In this document: one piece after another, positions 46,501 to 54,215 of the stretch
Position numbering within the stretch: the stretch's first letter is position 1
Layout: each line of letters starts with the position of its first letter
Made by a program: the position numbers and the translations under genes
Assembly (NCBI GenBank): GCA_012934845.2
Contig: WNNJ02000889.1
Location: 89,045 to 153,044 of the forward strand
Direction: 5' to 3'
Length of the DNA: 64,000 nucleotides
Source of the DNA: Pomphorhynchus laevis
Lineage: Eukaryota; Acanthocephala; Palaeacanthocephala; Echinorhynchida; Pomphorhynchidae
Notes under the pieces: model-generated
Told to the model about the DNA's origin: nothing
The model's input: the letters and a program-made list of their open reading frames with translations, nothing else
Database searches by the model: none

Positions 46501-48170
46501 TTGCCATTGTGGATTAATGATGTGATAAAGTAGAAATCGGGGCAGTGTGAAGTATTTGGGGTGTCTAAGTAATTGACTATTGGAAGAATGTTACAAAAAA
46601 TGACTGTTAAATATAAAATCGATTAACTAAAGAGATTATCGAATGGTTAAATCACTACAAGGTGGACAAATAAGAGAGAGAAGAACTTTACAAACTAGTT
46701 GCTTGGTTAAAATGTTCCATCCATAACGATGTGAACAATTTATCCAACGATTTGGAGGCAATTAGCTAAATAGGTAGTATGTCTATACAGACCTTAAGTA
46801 AGTCTGTAGGATTTGCAATAAATCCAGCACAACCACCAGCTAACATACCACAAATTATGTTATAAAAAAGTGTGTCGTCTAAATAAAGTTTTTAAAATAA
46901 ATGTATCCTGTTATAAAATATACTTTTGTTGCCGATAATTAGACGTTTGGCATAATTGTAGAATCCCATTTTAAGAGGACCATATGTGGCCTGACGTAAC
47001 ACAGCCGGAGAAAATCTAAATTAAATAGAAATCATAAAGGTAAATTTAAAAATTAGCGTACATTATAATTTCATTTAAAATTTACTTAAATGCATCAAAA
47101 TAACTAATGATATCTGTGTAATATGCATGCTAAAATAAAAGACTATTAAAAATAAAAGACTATTAGAATAGTTCCGACGAATAGAACAAGTCGATTTTAC
47201 GTTGCAATATTTTAATATTTGCGTGCACATAGATTAAATATTTCCCGCTTACTTTTACTTGATATTTAAAGAATAATGGAGTATTAAATTATATTTTTCT
47301 AAGAAATACGACCTTAACAGTGATACTTCACAATTAAAATATGTTTGTAGATACTTAGGCAATTAACGCTTACGATATTGCCTTAATTCCTAACAAAAAT
47401 TTAGATTTCAAAATTCAGATCGACTGGCATTTTACGAAATATTAATGAGGTTTAATCTAAATCAACGATACAAATTTAATCAACAACGAGGTAAGCCGAA
47501 ACGATCATTTTTATATAATAAAGAGATAATTTGAAAGAATTTATGATTACATACTATGAGGCATAATTTTGCTACAATGAATCTCCGAGTATTGCCCGCA
47601 AAAGCTATAATTCCAAAATAACACTGTATATTGTTTTAAACATGTCCATATAATTTATGGTTTATAAATTATATTAATTCATATATAATTTATAATAATA
47701 TAAATAATATCCATAAATAATTTATAAATTTATTATGAATTCCAGTGTTTAAATATAAAATATTGCAAATTAAGATAAAAATAATAATTAAAATAACAGT
47801 CGTTTAATCGATTTTCAGTTACTTTCAATCAGAGCGGACAAACTATGTTAATACATAAATAATAACACTGACTCCAGTGTTTATAAATTAAATGTAAATC
47901 GCTAGTTATCATACCCATTATAGAGGGCTAGAATTCCTTCTTCTTTAGCAATTGTTAAAAACGCATGAATCATTCCTCTATATTTAATCTGCTTTAACGA
48001 TGCATCTATGACTTGTCCCTGAAGCTGAAGTCTTGTCTTTGTAAGGTCAAAAGGGAATGAAACTAAACTATTAATACTTAAATGATATATTAAATGATAT
48101 ACCCACCGAATTCTCCACATACAGATGCCACGCCTCCACTGATAAATGGTTTTAAACCTTCATAAACCAT
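25156..48170 (-). CDS. Mitochondrial carrier, UCP5/KMCP1 type, 9 exons
   Basis: By-eye exons (minus): 48,170-48,107; 48,062-47,915; 47,015-46,924; 46,878-46,793; 33,018-32,914; 32,860-32,736; 25,553-25,493; 25,445-25,356; 25,305-25,156. All junctions are GT-AG and all phases agree, giving 306 residues, the usual length of the family. Three repeats of about 100 residues each carry the SLC25 signature: [10 protein letters not shown] (P25), [11 protein letters not shown] (P125), NPIDVVRTRLM (P222). [24 protein letters not shown] and [10 protein letters not shown] closely follow SLC25A14/SLC25A30, inner-membrane carriers for small anions. Substrate cannot be read from sequence. Five introns are 44-53 nt, one is 899 nt, and two (13,774 and 7,182 nt) are filled with mobile DNA. 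The last 15 residues ([14 protein letters not shown]) are unlike the usual end, so the final exon boundary is the weakest point. Confidence 0.9.
25619..25910 (+). other. Cysteine-rich open frame inside carrier intron 6
   Basis: The plus strand is open for about 95 codons. Its last 45 residues ([20 protein letters not shown], then [20 protein letters not shown]) have a C-x(5)-C-x2-C-x-C...C spacing like part of a von Willebrand type C module. No reliable start, acceptor or partner exon was found. It could be an exon of a nested gene or a relic. Confidence 0.25.
26313..26990. repeat. About 170-bp tandem repeat, 4 copies
   Basis: Copies begin 'cacgattctcagtggcatac' at 26,313, 26,481, 26,652 and 26,823 (periods 168, 171 and 171) and share 'tcttcgccaagttt' and 'tctcttagcatggaaataag'. 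The last copy is the most diverged. It lies in intron 6 of the carrier gene. No coding frame is conserved between copies. Confidence 0.92.
27583..28680. repeat. Inverted and direct copies of a ~430-bp repeat (family F1)
   Basis: The left arm (27,583-27,925, minus orientation) pairs with the right arm (28,150-28,500, plus), giving a near-perfect inverted repeat of about 350 bp. A third partial plus copy (27,940-28,145) sits in the loop and a fourth partial plus copy follows to about 28,680. A frame of about 65 codons containing [20 protein letters not shown], then IIPAV, is open in three copies (27,610-27,807 minus; 27,850-28,101 and 28,268-28,465 plus), despite point differences. No homology is recognised. 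Each copy also carries the GAAAC...CTGATGA structured motif listed in the findings. Confidence 0.88.
28735..29620 (+). repeat. About 400-bp tandem repeat (family F2)
   Basis: Two full units and a partial third repeat 'ttcttcgcaataacaattta'-like and 'ccttgtggaatcctgtgaga' blocks (near 28,845 and 29,240) and 'aactagaaggtccacacacg' (28,918 and 29,309). The family shares a skeleton with F1 (cttcat..tactga.ga, agtgacat-like, aatcgaagtccag) but differs in most positions. A 72-codon minus frame in the first unit (28,827-29,045) is broken in the second, so I do not call it a gene. Confidence 0.85.
29670..30911 (+). mobile_element. Mariner-like element, 1,242 bp, TA target duplication
   Basis: The ends are inverted repeats of about 31 bp starting CAGGGTCTTTCAAGTTCGAG at 29,670 and finishing with its complement at 30,911. 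Both are flanked by TA (29,668-29,669 and 30,912-30,913). The interior is a transposase gene with two stops. It lies inside intron 6 of the carrier gene and immediately left of the hammerhead array. Confidence 0.95.
29812..30690 (+). pseudogene. Mariner transposase, two in-frame stops
   Basis: One frame gives a nearly full-length transposase: the helix-turn-helix N-terminal half ([34 protein letters not shown]) and the catalytic half (IIFTD[19 protein letters not shown], [35 protein letters not shown], stop, [20 protein letters not shown]). The three acidic residues are present: FTD, QQD and SPD, with about 36 residues between the last two as read. The stops lie at 30,249-30,251 and 30,618-30,620, where related proteins have Glu and Trp. 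A further stop at about 30,688 precedes a degraded end. The copy cannot make active enzyme. Confidence 0.9.
31032..31076 (+). ncRNA. Hammerhead ribozyme copy 1, core mutated
   Basis: It has stem I (CACGGTA / TACCGTTG), stem II GCTC-CGTTA-GAGC, GAAA, and a GTC site before the predicted cut after 31,068. The core reads ATGATGA where CTGATGA is required (position C3 changed to A), which abolishes activity in known hammerheads. I infer that this copy is dead. Confidence 0.85.
31496..31540 (+). ncRNA. Hammerhead ribozyme copy 2, core complete
   Basis: In order it has stem I 5' strand CACGGTA, core CTGATGA (31,503-31,509), stem II GCTC-CGTTA-GAGT (one G-U pair), GAAA (31,523-31,526), CGCGTA with a GTA site, and stem I 3' strand TACCGTTG. 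Cut predicted after 31,532. Stem III is minimal (A-U and C-G around a 2-nt loop), as in the short-stem-III type I hammerheads described in Penelope-like elements, which often work as dimers. Confidence 0.9.
31958..32002 (+). ncRNA. Hammerhead ribozyme copy 3, consensus match
   Basis: CACGGTA-CTGATGA-GCTC-CGTTA-GAGC-GAAA-CGCGTA / TACCGTTG: every core position matches, stem II is fully Watson-Crick and stem I has six pairs. Cut predicted after 31,994. It is the best candidate for activity. Confidence 0.92.
32445..32489 (+). ncRNA. Hammerhead ribozyme copy 4, weak stem I
   Basis: CACGGTA-CTGATGA-GCTC-TGTTA-GAGC-GAAA-CGCGTC / TTTCGTTG. The core and stem II are intact, but the 3' strand of stem I has changed so that pairing with CACGGTA is partly lost. 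Cut would be after 32,481. Probably slow or inactive. Confidence 0.85.
32736..33018 (-). CDS. Carrier gene exons 5-6
   Basis: Exon 5 (33,018-32,914) opens after atag with [20 protein letters not shown] and ends [13 protein letters not shown] at gtgaat. A 53-nt intron follows. Exon 6 (32,860-32,736) reads [20 protein letters not shown], then [21 protein letters not shown]. It corresponds to the second-repeat end and the fifth helix of SLC25A30-type carriers. Exon 5 is separated from exon 4 by 13.8 kb of transposon-rich intron. Confidence 0.9.
33019..33790. other. Carrier intron 4, 3' portion
   Basis: Mostly AT-rich. A short plus-strand patch at 33,590-33,683 ([20 protein letters not shown] then RLLCEVLA, stop) looks codon-like after a cag, but no partner exon was found. 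Confidence 0.4.
33793..34041 (-). pseudogene. LINE RT C-terminal fragment
   Basis: The minus strand reads [57 protein letters not shown]. This is the post-YADD segment of many LINE reverse transcriptases (FxYLGxxIS...RIxKAxxxFxxL...NISLxxKxxL). It is truncated on both sides, and the usual CETW that follows LLYG is altered. Confidence 0.75.
34560..36398 (+). mobile_element. LINE copy A (plus strand), coding region broken
   Basis: C-rich coding-type DNA in an AT-rich region. The RT core is continuous at 35,343-35,999. Upstream parts (34,560-35,270) are in shifting frames but include endonuclease-RT linker text and '[15 protein letters not shown]'. Downstream is the C-terminal region (36,000-36,330). 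The 3' end has a conserved hairpin GCGTGC-gctg-GCACGC (36,365-36,380) followed by 'atttgtcac' and an (ATT)n tail. Related 3' ends occur at 40,410, 45,450 and, more diverged, 48,535. Confidence 0.85.
35343..35999 (+). pseudogene. LINE A reverse transcriptase core
   Basis: A 218-codon open frame contains [20 protein letters not shown] (first catalytic Asp), [39 protein letters not shown] (motif B-like QGS), [10 protein letters not shown] (YADD) and [11 protein letters not shown]. The catalytic Asp residues are all present, but the frame is cut from the endonuclease by upstream shifts and ends early at RRSSALSSS. The family is a CR1/jockey-like APE LINE by motif style, a judgement without database support. 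Confidence 0.85.
36615..38657 (-). CDS. LINE B ORF2: APE endonuclease and partial RT
   Basis: 680 codons without a stop. Residues of about 60-300 form an apurinic-type endonuclease: [17 protein letters not shown] (catalytic Glu), [31 protein letters not shown] (GDFN), [20 protein letters not shown] (SDH). The RT begins with [70 protein letters not shown] and [15 protein letters not shown] (first catalytic Asp), and stops at [15 protein letters not shown]. The QG and YADD motifs are absent, so it cannot reverse transcribe. The start ATG at 38,657 is the first in frame; translation may begin elsewhere or by re-initiation after ORF1. Confidence 0.88.
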   Translation of the reverse strand: MHTGFSGCQVASCRTLETVGSFNCRDPCFHVNSENTDHSLGYLIVFDRPCLSKTKKDSNATRCYLSVGYLNLRSLPAQLVELRYHVEVNAYDIFCVSESWLHEHILDATVNIPGYRLLRGDRRSSMRGGGVAVYVRDHLLISGIDQVCDPQGSFESITFHIGYDRVGISLCVVYRSPSMITDCNLLKSVLRSISISSHFLLLGDFNLPRSDWRQTIFDDGTVVEREISHFLADELLLVQHIQEPTRFSSHNNDTILDLVFSKRLEDIARVDYLPPIGNSDHCVLSLQVTPNFKFRHFTAPIVKRVWSKVLDEQILSFCQRRPLSLTNTKEVSLKVIGDYLLGISDVFAPKRIISPNTKYPVWFDKDLRLMLRVRNRLWKLSRSLPYYANIYRYLRNVCTRMKTLKRDKFESTIIKEVNRNPKLFWSYARQNGTLNSAIKHVHSECGLVTNETDIAETFASSFSLSTLPHCDSHMIWYGCSIPPRNESRPICVTEIQDYLNNIRPFSAAGPDDISPYLLKALSSYLAPFLTIIFDKILATGSVPEDWKTATVVPIPKKIFASSCGDYRPISLTSSLCKVLERAISTRVYDHLVSLGILSSAQHGFRHSRSCLTNLLTARETWTQSLSFGSSLDIIFIDFSKAFDRVPHDGMIRLLAHYGVSSMLCNWIRDFLDGRSFQVAK
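38564..39331 (-). CDS. LINE B ORF1 protein
   Basis: 255 codons from [20 protein letters not shown]. The first half is polar and Ser/Asn-rich. The second half has a basic, leucine-rich block ([60 protein letters not shown]), like the RNA-binding ORF1 domain of CR1-type LINEs in flatworms and other animals. It precedes and overlaps ORF2 as expected for an ORF1. It probably coats the element RNA. Intact as read. Confidence 0.8.
   Translation of the reverse strand: MPPKSVVNATSSNIEVEPQCRMGDSVLRTSLNSKHALINVAPCDKPIIDNNDTSVQANSSSSLCTSSDNRSPTHIASNFSPTENSEVRHAKSVEITRHHYDRSYSVLFSELTESNSANSQEHMDHDVSILRKVLSHLLHEGDEELASSIHVKKLFRLGKRTQEKPRLLKVILSSSDHVRVLLSRGYRLRGLPFRILRDLSPDERLQLRKANIELRHRLSQGEANICIRDFRVVKWRPVVRWKQLAPLTVGTPVSM
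40410..40640 (+). mobile_element. LINE 3' end fragment (family A)
   Basis: The text 'gctgctcctctatcgtggaa' (AAPLSWN-type C-terminal motif) leads to the 3' hairpin GCGTGC-agctg-GCACGC (40,586-40,602), then 'atttgtcacg' and an (AATA/ATT)n t-rich tail. It is 5'-truncated. Confidence 0.8.
40930..41310 (+). pseudogene. LTR-retrotransposon gag zinc-knuckle fragment
   Basis: The plus strand reads, with frame changes, [20 protein letters not shown], then [12 protein letters not shown], then [31 protein letters not shown]. The C..C....AEC.F..K.GHYAKVC layout is the double zinc knuckle between gag and protease in Ty3-type elements, with one cysteine lost (FFF where F-C is usual). Downstream 41,390-41,590 may be element flank; 'ggtggcgacaccg' there resembles a primer-binding site, which is speculative. 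Confidence 0.55.
41690..42215 (+). pseudogene. GIY-YIG endonuclease of the PLE
   Basis: In one frame: [86 protein letters not shown], then [17 protein letters not shown] and a stop at 42,215. The Y-L-I...Y-I-G-K-T core, the Arg of KTRFRQH and the Glu of LEKEDFW are the expected catalytic residues of the GIY-YIG fold. Upstream (FKCNRK, about 41,662) lies one frame away. The first ATG, at 41,790, is inside the domain and is not the true start. It would nick target DNA for PLE insertion. Confidence 0.85.
42206..43274 (+). pseudogene. PLE linker and N-terminal RT remnant
   Basis: Two open pieces: 42,206-42,604 ([17 protein letters not shown], a Leu/Lys/Asn-rich linker) and 42,909-43,274 ([53 protein letters not shown]). 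The phrase TTxDKASNNxVFICKxYY and then the (Y/L)YWxPKxHKxP motif define the beginning of PLE reverse transcriptases. The catalytic YADD part is missing, and stops separate the pieces. Confidence 0.8.
43400..43985. other. AT-rich interval
   Basis: I see no gene. A T-rich low-complexity stretch at 43,600-43,720. Confidence 0.7.
44076..44740 (-). pseudogene. Two copies of an LTR-element integrase fragment
   Basis: A block of about 260 bp is present twice (44,080-44,340 and about 44,467-44,735). On the minus strand the first copy reads [14 protein letters not shown] (frame 1), [20 protein letters not shown] (frame 2) and [18 protein letters not shown] (frame 1). This is the end of the integrase catalytic core in Ty3-type elements (SPYNPxGNGQxERFNGxIWxxxxLxLxxxxxPxxxWExxLxxALHSxRSLLCTAxNxTPHERxF). 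Frameshifts and stops make it inactive. The second copy is shorter. Confidence 0.7.
45450..45930 (+). mobile_element. LINE 3' fragment (family A)
   Basis: C-rich DNA related to 35,960-36,398 (for example 'gccgttcgagtgctc', 'cacatccgcatacaactccg') ends with the hairpin GCGTGC-gcgg-GCACGC (45,886-45,901), 'atttgccacg' and an A-rich tail. It is 5'-truncated and has stops in all frames. Confidence 0.85.
46793..48170 (-). CDS. Carrier gene exons 1-4
   Basis: Exon 1 (48,170-48,107) starts [20 protein letters not shown]; this ATG gives the expected short N-terminus before the first membrane helix. A 44-nt intron (gtgggt...tttag) precedes exon 2 (48,062-47,915) with [16 protein letters not shown] and [10 protein letters not shown]. 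An 899-nt intron precedes exon 3 (47,015-46,924), [19 protein letters not shown] 45-nt intron precedes exon 4 (46,878-46,793), [20 protein letters not shown], ending NPTDLLK with donor gtctgt. Confidence 0.9.
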
Positions 48171-48396
48171 CTTAGAAAATATCAGAAAAGCTTTAACGAC
48201 AAGTTTTTACAGCATAACACATCGACATTTATATTTACATTTAGATTTTACACCTTACCTTTTTGTTTGGCTTTTCTACGATTCATGGTATATCTTCTCG
48301 ATGCAGTCATTACGTTCACGTGCCCTCCTGCCTGTCCTATATATTTGCGTCTATTCAAGTACATTTATGACTCCTTTGCTTTTACAAGTTATATTT

Positions 48397-48530
48397 ACTA
48401 CGGTATAGTAAATATTATCTACAGTGGAGTATTTTTTATGCTACGGTGTAGCATAAATTACATACATTACTACGGTGTAGTATTTTAATATGCTACGGTG
48501 TAGCATATTTAATACGGTGTAGTATTAATA
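48397..48530. repeat. Cluster of short hairpins with a CGGTG loop
   Basis: Short perfect palindromes with a common centre follow each other: ACTA-CGGTA-TAGT, ATGCTA-CGGTG-TAGCAT, TACTA-CGGTG-TAGTA, ATGCTA-CGGTG-TAGCAT, TA-CGGTG-TA. The stems differ but stay complementary. Confidence 0.85.
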
Positions 48531-48534
48531 TAAC

Positions 48535-49265
48535 TGCGGGGTCCCACAATATCCAGTCTTAGGTCCACTGTTTTTTCTCTACTGCTTGGCAATTTCTCTC
48601 CGTTTACCAAACCTTACTCTAACGTCATGCAATGCGGCGATGAGATAGTCATCTATGCTCATGCACCCGCCCATCGCATACACGATATTAGCATTTTTGC
48701 CTCCAACTGTCTTTCTTCTATCTACGAACGTCTCACCAATCTCCATCTCGTTCTAAACCCCGACAAGTCTAAAATAATGTGGATCCTCCTGTCAACCTAG
48801 CATATATCATCCCCCTGTATCTTTTGCATAATCAATCATCCCCATAGTCCATAATCTCGCTTTCTAAAGCTTCCATTTCCATTATAATCTTTACCTTAAA
48901 CCCTTCCTCCGTCGTATCTGCCCCCTTATCGACTTCTGTCCTTGTATGTCACTTTTTCATCGCTTCTCTTACCTAAAATCAATTACTTCCTCAGCATTTA
49001 CACCAATTCTCTAAAATACTCTCTGTAGCTTCGACCACACACCCACACATCTAACCCAACTCGCATGGCCCATTATCCACATCCGCCTCCTAATAACTTT
49101 TCGTCTCATCGCTGTCGGCTCCCCATAGTTCATCAACGTCCCTTTCTTAGACGACACTCGTCCCACCTTTCTCTATCACTGCGTTCCTATCATTCCTTTT
49201 ACTCCACGCTCTCAATTACTCTATCAACTACGACCTTCGATTACATCACAGTCATGTTGCATTTA
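48535..49265 (+). mobile_element. Decayed LINE copy (family A)
   Basis: Long stretches match 35,590-36,240 at DNA level (for example 'catgcacccgcccatcgcat', 'ctccatctcgttctaaaccc'). The RT YADD region is changed (catgcaatgcggcgatgaga). Truncated at both ends, and it begins immediately after the CGGTG hairpin cluster. Confidence 0.85.
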
Positions 49266-50688
49266 CAGACCCGACCCGATTGTCGCTTATTTATTTGTAC
49301 CTATTGAGCAGTGTGTAATCCCTACTGAAGAAGACAACATATCGAATGAAATCAGAGAAATACTCATATCGTACAATCAGCTTCTAATATATTAACAGTA
49401 ACTTTTTAACTCAATATTTGTTGATTCATCCACCCGTAATAAACCGTATTAATATATTCCCATTTTATCAACAGAGGTCATATAATAAATCCAGACTGAC
49501 ACGTCATAGCTCATAGTGTGCCTCAATTCGGATATCTCTGATGGTCGATGTCACTTCTGTTAAGTGAAATATCATCAGATGAGACCGGTAGTCACTTTTA
49601 TCTTTAGAAGACAATGATTCAGATTTTACATGGCTACTACATTTTCTACCCTTGGATAGCAACTGTAAAAATGCAGCAATTGGTTTTCAACGAGTAGTGA
49701 ATTGACGTTTTTTAAGTCCAAAACTTTAAATGCTCAAAATCTTATAAATATTTTGCAACGTATTGTAGAGTTGTATGTTATCATTTTCCTTGCTGATTTA
49801 TTCATAAGATAAAGATCACGAAGAATATGTGTCCATCCGGATCTTAATGGATAGCCACGTTTGAGTTAACAGGTTATTTTGTTGATCCAGAATTTGAATA
49901 AACAGCTTTTTCAATGTATACCTTCTATTATTACATTGGAATTTTGATCAGTGGCACATCGTAGTGTCATAGCTGAAGGAAGGATTAATGAGCTTATTGC
50001 TGAGCTATAGTGCATTTCTTTTATCTTACTTACTTTATAATTCATACTCGATTTCGTACTCTATATTTGCTTCCTATTTGTTTTGCTAGTTTTAACTGTC
50101 AAAATTCCGGCATGCTTGCTGGAGAATAAACTGATTTGACAAACATATCTATCGATACGCCTCAACGTTCAATTTGTTAGTTGTTTTCAAGCAAATACAA
50201 ACTGAATTGAGTTGGGTTTCATTTTCTCATTAGCCAATCTTGATAGATTGTACCATAGATTGTATCAGTGATTGCTTCGTCCTTCGCGACCATCTACAAC
50301 TCTGATTTCTCGACATTTAAAGAATAATCAACGCTGATTGAAACGGTAATATTTATGAACTAGTTGAAGATAGATGCAAGACAAAAGTTACAGAAGCATT
50401 TACCGATAATATATCTGGCTTAGACTAACCAGAAGCGACACTAGAAGTTTAAAGTCATTGCAATAATTTGATAGTTTTTGCTTTCAAAATTAATGATTAA
50501 TTTTGCCTTTTTGTTCAATCTTTCATTTGGCTATTATAATTGTTAATATGATACAAAATATAATTACTGTTATCTGCTGTTTTGCATGATTGATCATGCG
50601 AAAATGTTTCTTGTAAATTTAATTATTTCATCTTTACGATATAAATTAATAGTAGTTTTAGTTTATGTTAATTCAATGCTCATATCAG

Positions 50689-50690
<2 letters not shown>
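49266..50690. other. Interval without recognised features
   Basis: AT-rich sequence with no convincing frame or repeat. Confidence 0.6.
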
Positions 50691-50758
<68 letters not shown>

Positions 50759-50760
50759 TA
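50691..50760. repeat. (AT)n microsatellite
   Basis: About 28 uninterrupted AT dinucleotides, then imperfect AT sequence. Confidence 0.97.
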
Positions 50761-50835
50761 TATATTTTATTAATATAAATAAAATATTTATGGAACGAAG
50801 AATATTATTTTTTATTTAATACAACAAAACGTTAA

Positions 50836-51450
50836 TGTCCGATATTTCGATCGCTACTGCTATCATCGTCAGGAAACTACAAAAAATTACTAAAGTTGCC
50901 ATTTATACAAATTACAATAAAACAGAAGCAAACTTCAAAGAAAAACATTACAAACACACATTCACACACATTCTATACAAGGTTTTTTTTTGTAAAAAAC
51001 AAACTTCAAAGAAAAACATTACAAACACACACTCACACACATTCTATGAAAGGTTTTTTAAAAAACAAATTTCAAAGAAAAAGAACCGCAACCCAAGATT
51101 AAAAGGAAAGAATATATTAAATAACAAACAAATATAATTAACCAAGTTCAATAAGGATTACAACTAATTAAAAACTAATATTAAATTTTCAAATTAAAAT
51201 CAGGTTTATTATTAGGTAAAATGTTATTCTTATTAATAAAATATGCCTTCTGTATTATACGAGAAAGATAATAACTTTCATATGATAAAATTGAATCGTC
51301 ATCAAAGTTCATATTATGACCTAAATTCAATACATGTTGTGATTTGGTGCTATGCAATTTGAACAAATGGCATATACATTACCAATCTAGAACTTTGTAT
51401 AAGTATTGATGTATGACAGGCCACATTTATGTATCCCGAACCAATGAGTT
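50836..51450 (-). mobile_element. 3' part of a canonical Penelope-like element
   Basis: On the minus strand: a decayed GIY-YIG end (CGLSYINTYTKF, then HVLNLGHNMNFDDDSILSYE, SYYLSRIIQKAYFINKNNIL; 51,450-51,181), a 3' region with a roughly 70-bp direct repeat (acaaacttcaaagaaaaaca at 50,928 and 51,000), then a hammerhead-like terminus (50,875-50,838), next to the (AT)n tract. The endonuclease lies at the C-terminus here, the standard Penelope order, unlike the copy at 41.6 kb. Confidence 0.65.
50838..50875 (-). ncRNA. Hammerhead-like motif at the PLE terminus
   Basis: Minus strand: CTGACGA (position 7 of the CUGANGA core is free), then a stem GATAGC-AGTA-GCGATC with one A-G mismatch and one extra U, then GAAA and TATC, with an ATC cleavage-type triplet. 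Stem I is weak (TTCC / GGA). Known PLEs carry such minimal type I hammerheads. Activity is doubtful. Confidence 0.55.
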
Positions 51451-51754
51451 CAAAATTATTTATTTAGCAACTGTACAATTTTATGCTTATAAGAAGAATA
51501 ATTAAAAATGACATGGATACTTAAAGTATATCGCTTCGCCAAATAGCGAACAAGCGGCTGAATAGCTCATCCTATCAATATGCTACAGGTTGGTATACAT
51601 ATCGAATGCAATTAAATATAAAAAGATAATGCTGACACAAGATAATAAGGTTTGACAAAAATAAATAAATATATTTATGCATAATTCAGATTAAATTCAT
51701 TTCGAAAACGTTGTGTAAATGAAATTTTTTACTTAAAGGTATGGTCTTGGTAAA

Positions 51755-52370
51755 TTATCAGATTTCGGACCCTGTTCTTCGACCAAACGTTACAGCGGGC
51801 TTAATACATGCTAATGATGCAATTTGATTATATGGAGTCATATCTTATCATAACGCACAGTATGTTATTTATTATCTATCCATAAAAAAGGTCCTTCACA
51901 AGTCGAGTAAAATACCTGGGGTTTACCGTTTCGGTGAACTGTTCCGCGAAAGCTGACCTGGATAGACTCAAAAGTATCCTAAAGGATAATTTAGCCATCA
52001 CCAGGAGGAATAGCTATCTTATCATATTTCGACCACTGTTCTTCGACCAAACATAGCAGCGGGCCAAATACATGCTAATGATGCAATTTGATTATATATA
52101 GTCATATATTATTATAGCGCACAGTTTATTATTTATTATCCATTCATAAAAATGTTCTACTTTAAGGATTAAATTTATTTTTAATAATATTGTGATGATT
52201 TTTATCTAAAAGTTAGAAACAAACTTTTCCATTTTTTTTGTAAATTTTAAACGTTATGAACTGATTAATAGTATGCCATGTTTTAGAATATAGTTTGGTC
52301 ATCATAAGGAGGAATTGCTATATTATCAGGTTTCGGACCCTGTTCTTGGATCAAACATAACAGCGGTACC
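51755..52370 (+). repeat. Triplicated block with a LINE RT fragment
   Basis: 'ttcggaccctgttcttcgac' recurs in varied form at 51,768, about 52,028 and 52,333, followed by 'acatgctaatgatgcaattt' in the first two copies. Between the first two, 51,918-52,048 reads KYLGFTVSVNCSAKADLDRL, then KSILKDNLAITRRNSYL. This is the region after YADD in RTE-like LINEs, truncated on both sides. Confidence 0.7.
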
Positions 52371-53968
52371 ATGCTAATAAAAATCGAAGTCATCATATGA
52401 AAATCGAAATTCAAGAACGTATATTTTGTGCAACTTGATTGTGAATTACAATGGGCAAGATATTATGAACATGCGTTTAAAACGAACATATTACAAAGTA
52501 AACAAATGAACATATTACAATGAATAAACAACTTTATACTTTTTAAAATAACTTACTCGATAATGCACAGTGTGAATGTGATGTACATAAGGAAAGTTGA
52601 TTAGTTACGAATGGATACTGATTAAGCAAGCTGATTAATTAAAATTTTGGATTTACAGGGTAGTTCTGTAAACGAAACATGGACAAGTCATTGTATATCA
52701 TCACGTTTAAAACAAGTGATAAAGCCCGTATATCAATATGTTTATTTTTCTATTTCATTCTAACTTTACCTTAATAAATAAGTGTTTCATATTTGGCAAT
52801 CGACCGAATTGAATAAAATATTCTATTCTATTCAATTGTCATTATGATGAAAGACCTTTTTGACATCACACAACTAAAATACCTTTCACAATGGCCTCCG
52901 AGTCATTTTTAGCAAAGGAAATGATAATTTTTAACAAAGGACATGTTCTGCCTGTTTCATGTCTGTGAAATATTTTAAAAAATAACAATGTGGTGTTAAA
53001 TAACTAAAATATTTTATGATGCATTCCTGTGTAGGTTACAGTGATATTGTAGAGTTGAATAATAGTTTGATCCATATGCAAACATTGTGTTTACCCTAAA
53101 ATACTAACAAGTCATTGAATAGTCAGTTATATAGTGACGTTTCATGCTAATATATAGTCATTGAATAGTCAGTTATATGCAGTTAGAACACTAAAAGTGT
53201 TTGTAACTATTTTAGTGTTAAACACTGCATTGTAAATTTGAATTACCAAGGAATTCAAAATTTTACTCGATAGTTTTGAAGTGACCAAATTGATTTTAAT
53301 GATGATAAATTATATTGATAAATTACTACTAATTAGCATTATTTATATAAATACCTATAGCCAACACCTTATACACACTTATACACACACCTTATCAGAT
53401 GTGTGAGTATTATAAGAAAAATAATCTGATCCGTTTTTTTTAATTAGGAATTTTGGAGAAGGACTAAAATAAGCACTATTTTATCTGGTCTGCTGCTAGC
53501 ATAACCAGAAACAAAACGTACAATTTGTTCGGATTAAAATTAACGTTTTGTTTATAATGATGCTTATATATGTATTTCAAAATCCAAAAATTTAAATCCA
53601 TTTTGGGATCCGTTTATGGATACTTGTATATAAGACTAAACAGTGGTCGAAAGCTTTAAAAACAATTAGAATAACTATTGTCTTGTACTATCGGTTTGAA
53701 ACTTAATTTTAAAGATTATATAAATAAATATATAAATATATAGAGAATAAACCGTCGTGTGACAGGATCATTGATAGATGATTCTTGCATTGTAATTTTG
53801 ACCTAATTCGGAAACTGCCAAAGACACGACAATTTTATTATTAACACTATTACAAAGAGTTTTCGGCTATTGCCTTCTTCAGCTAACTTTACAATTCCTT
53901 ACGATCTATATATACTGATTGTAAAGCCTGCCGTTGACGGGATCATCCATTTGAGATACTTTTGGAAT

Positions 53969-54150
53969 ATGTTGACACCGCTTTTTAAACCGCCGAAATG
54001 AAATAGAACAAATGCCCTTTATTTATTAAAATGCGTTTCACATTCATAAAAAACTGGAAAAACATTATTTTGAGAAAGCGAAACGCGTTTTAATAAATAA
54101 AGGGCATTTGTTCTATTTCATTTGGGCGGTTTAAAAAGCGATGTTAACAT
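53969..54150. mobile_element. Foldback element, 182 bp
   Basis: Arms of about 70 bp: 'atgttgacaccgctttttaa' and on to 'aaaatgcgtttc', against 'gaaacgcgttttaataaata' and on to 'gcgatgttaacat', with few mismatches and a loop of about 45 nt. No coding content. Confidence 0.9.
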
Positions 54151-54215
54151 ACATAAACGACATTTTCTAATCGGTGTGACTCAGGACTGATTATATCAAT
54201 TCTTTCCATATATGA

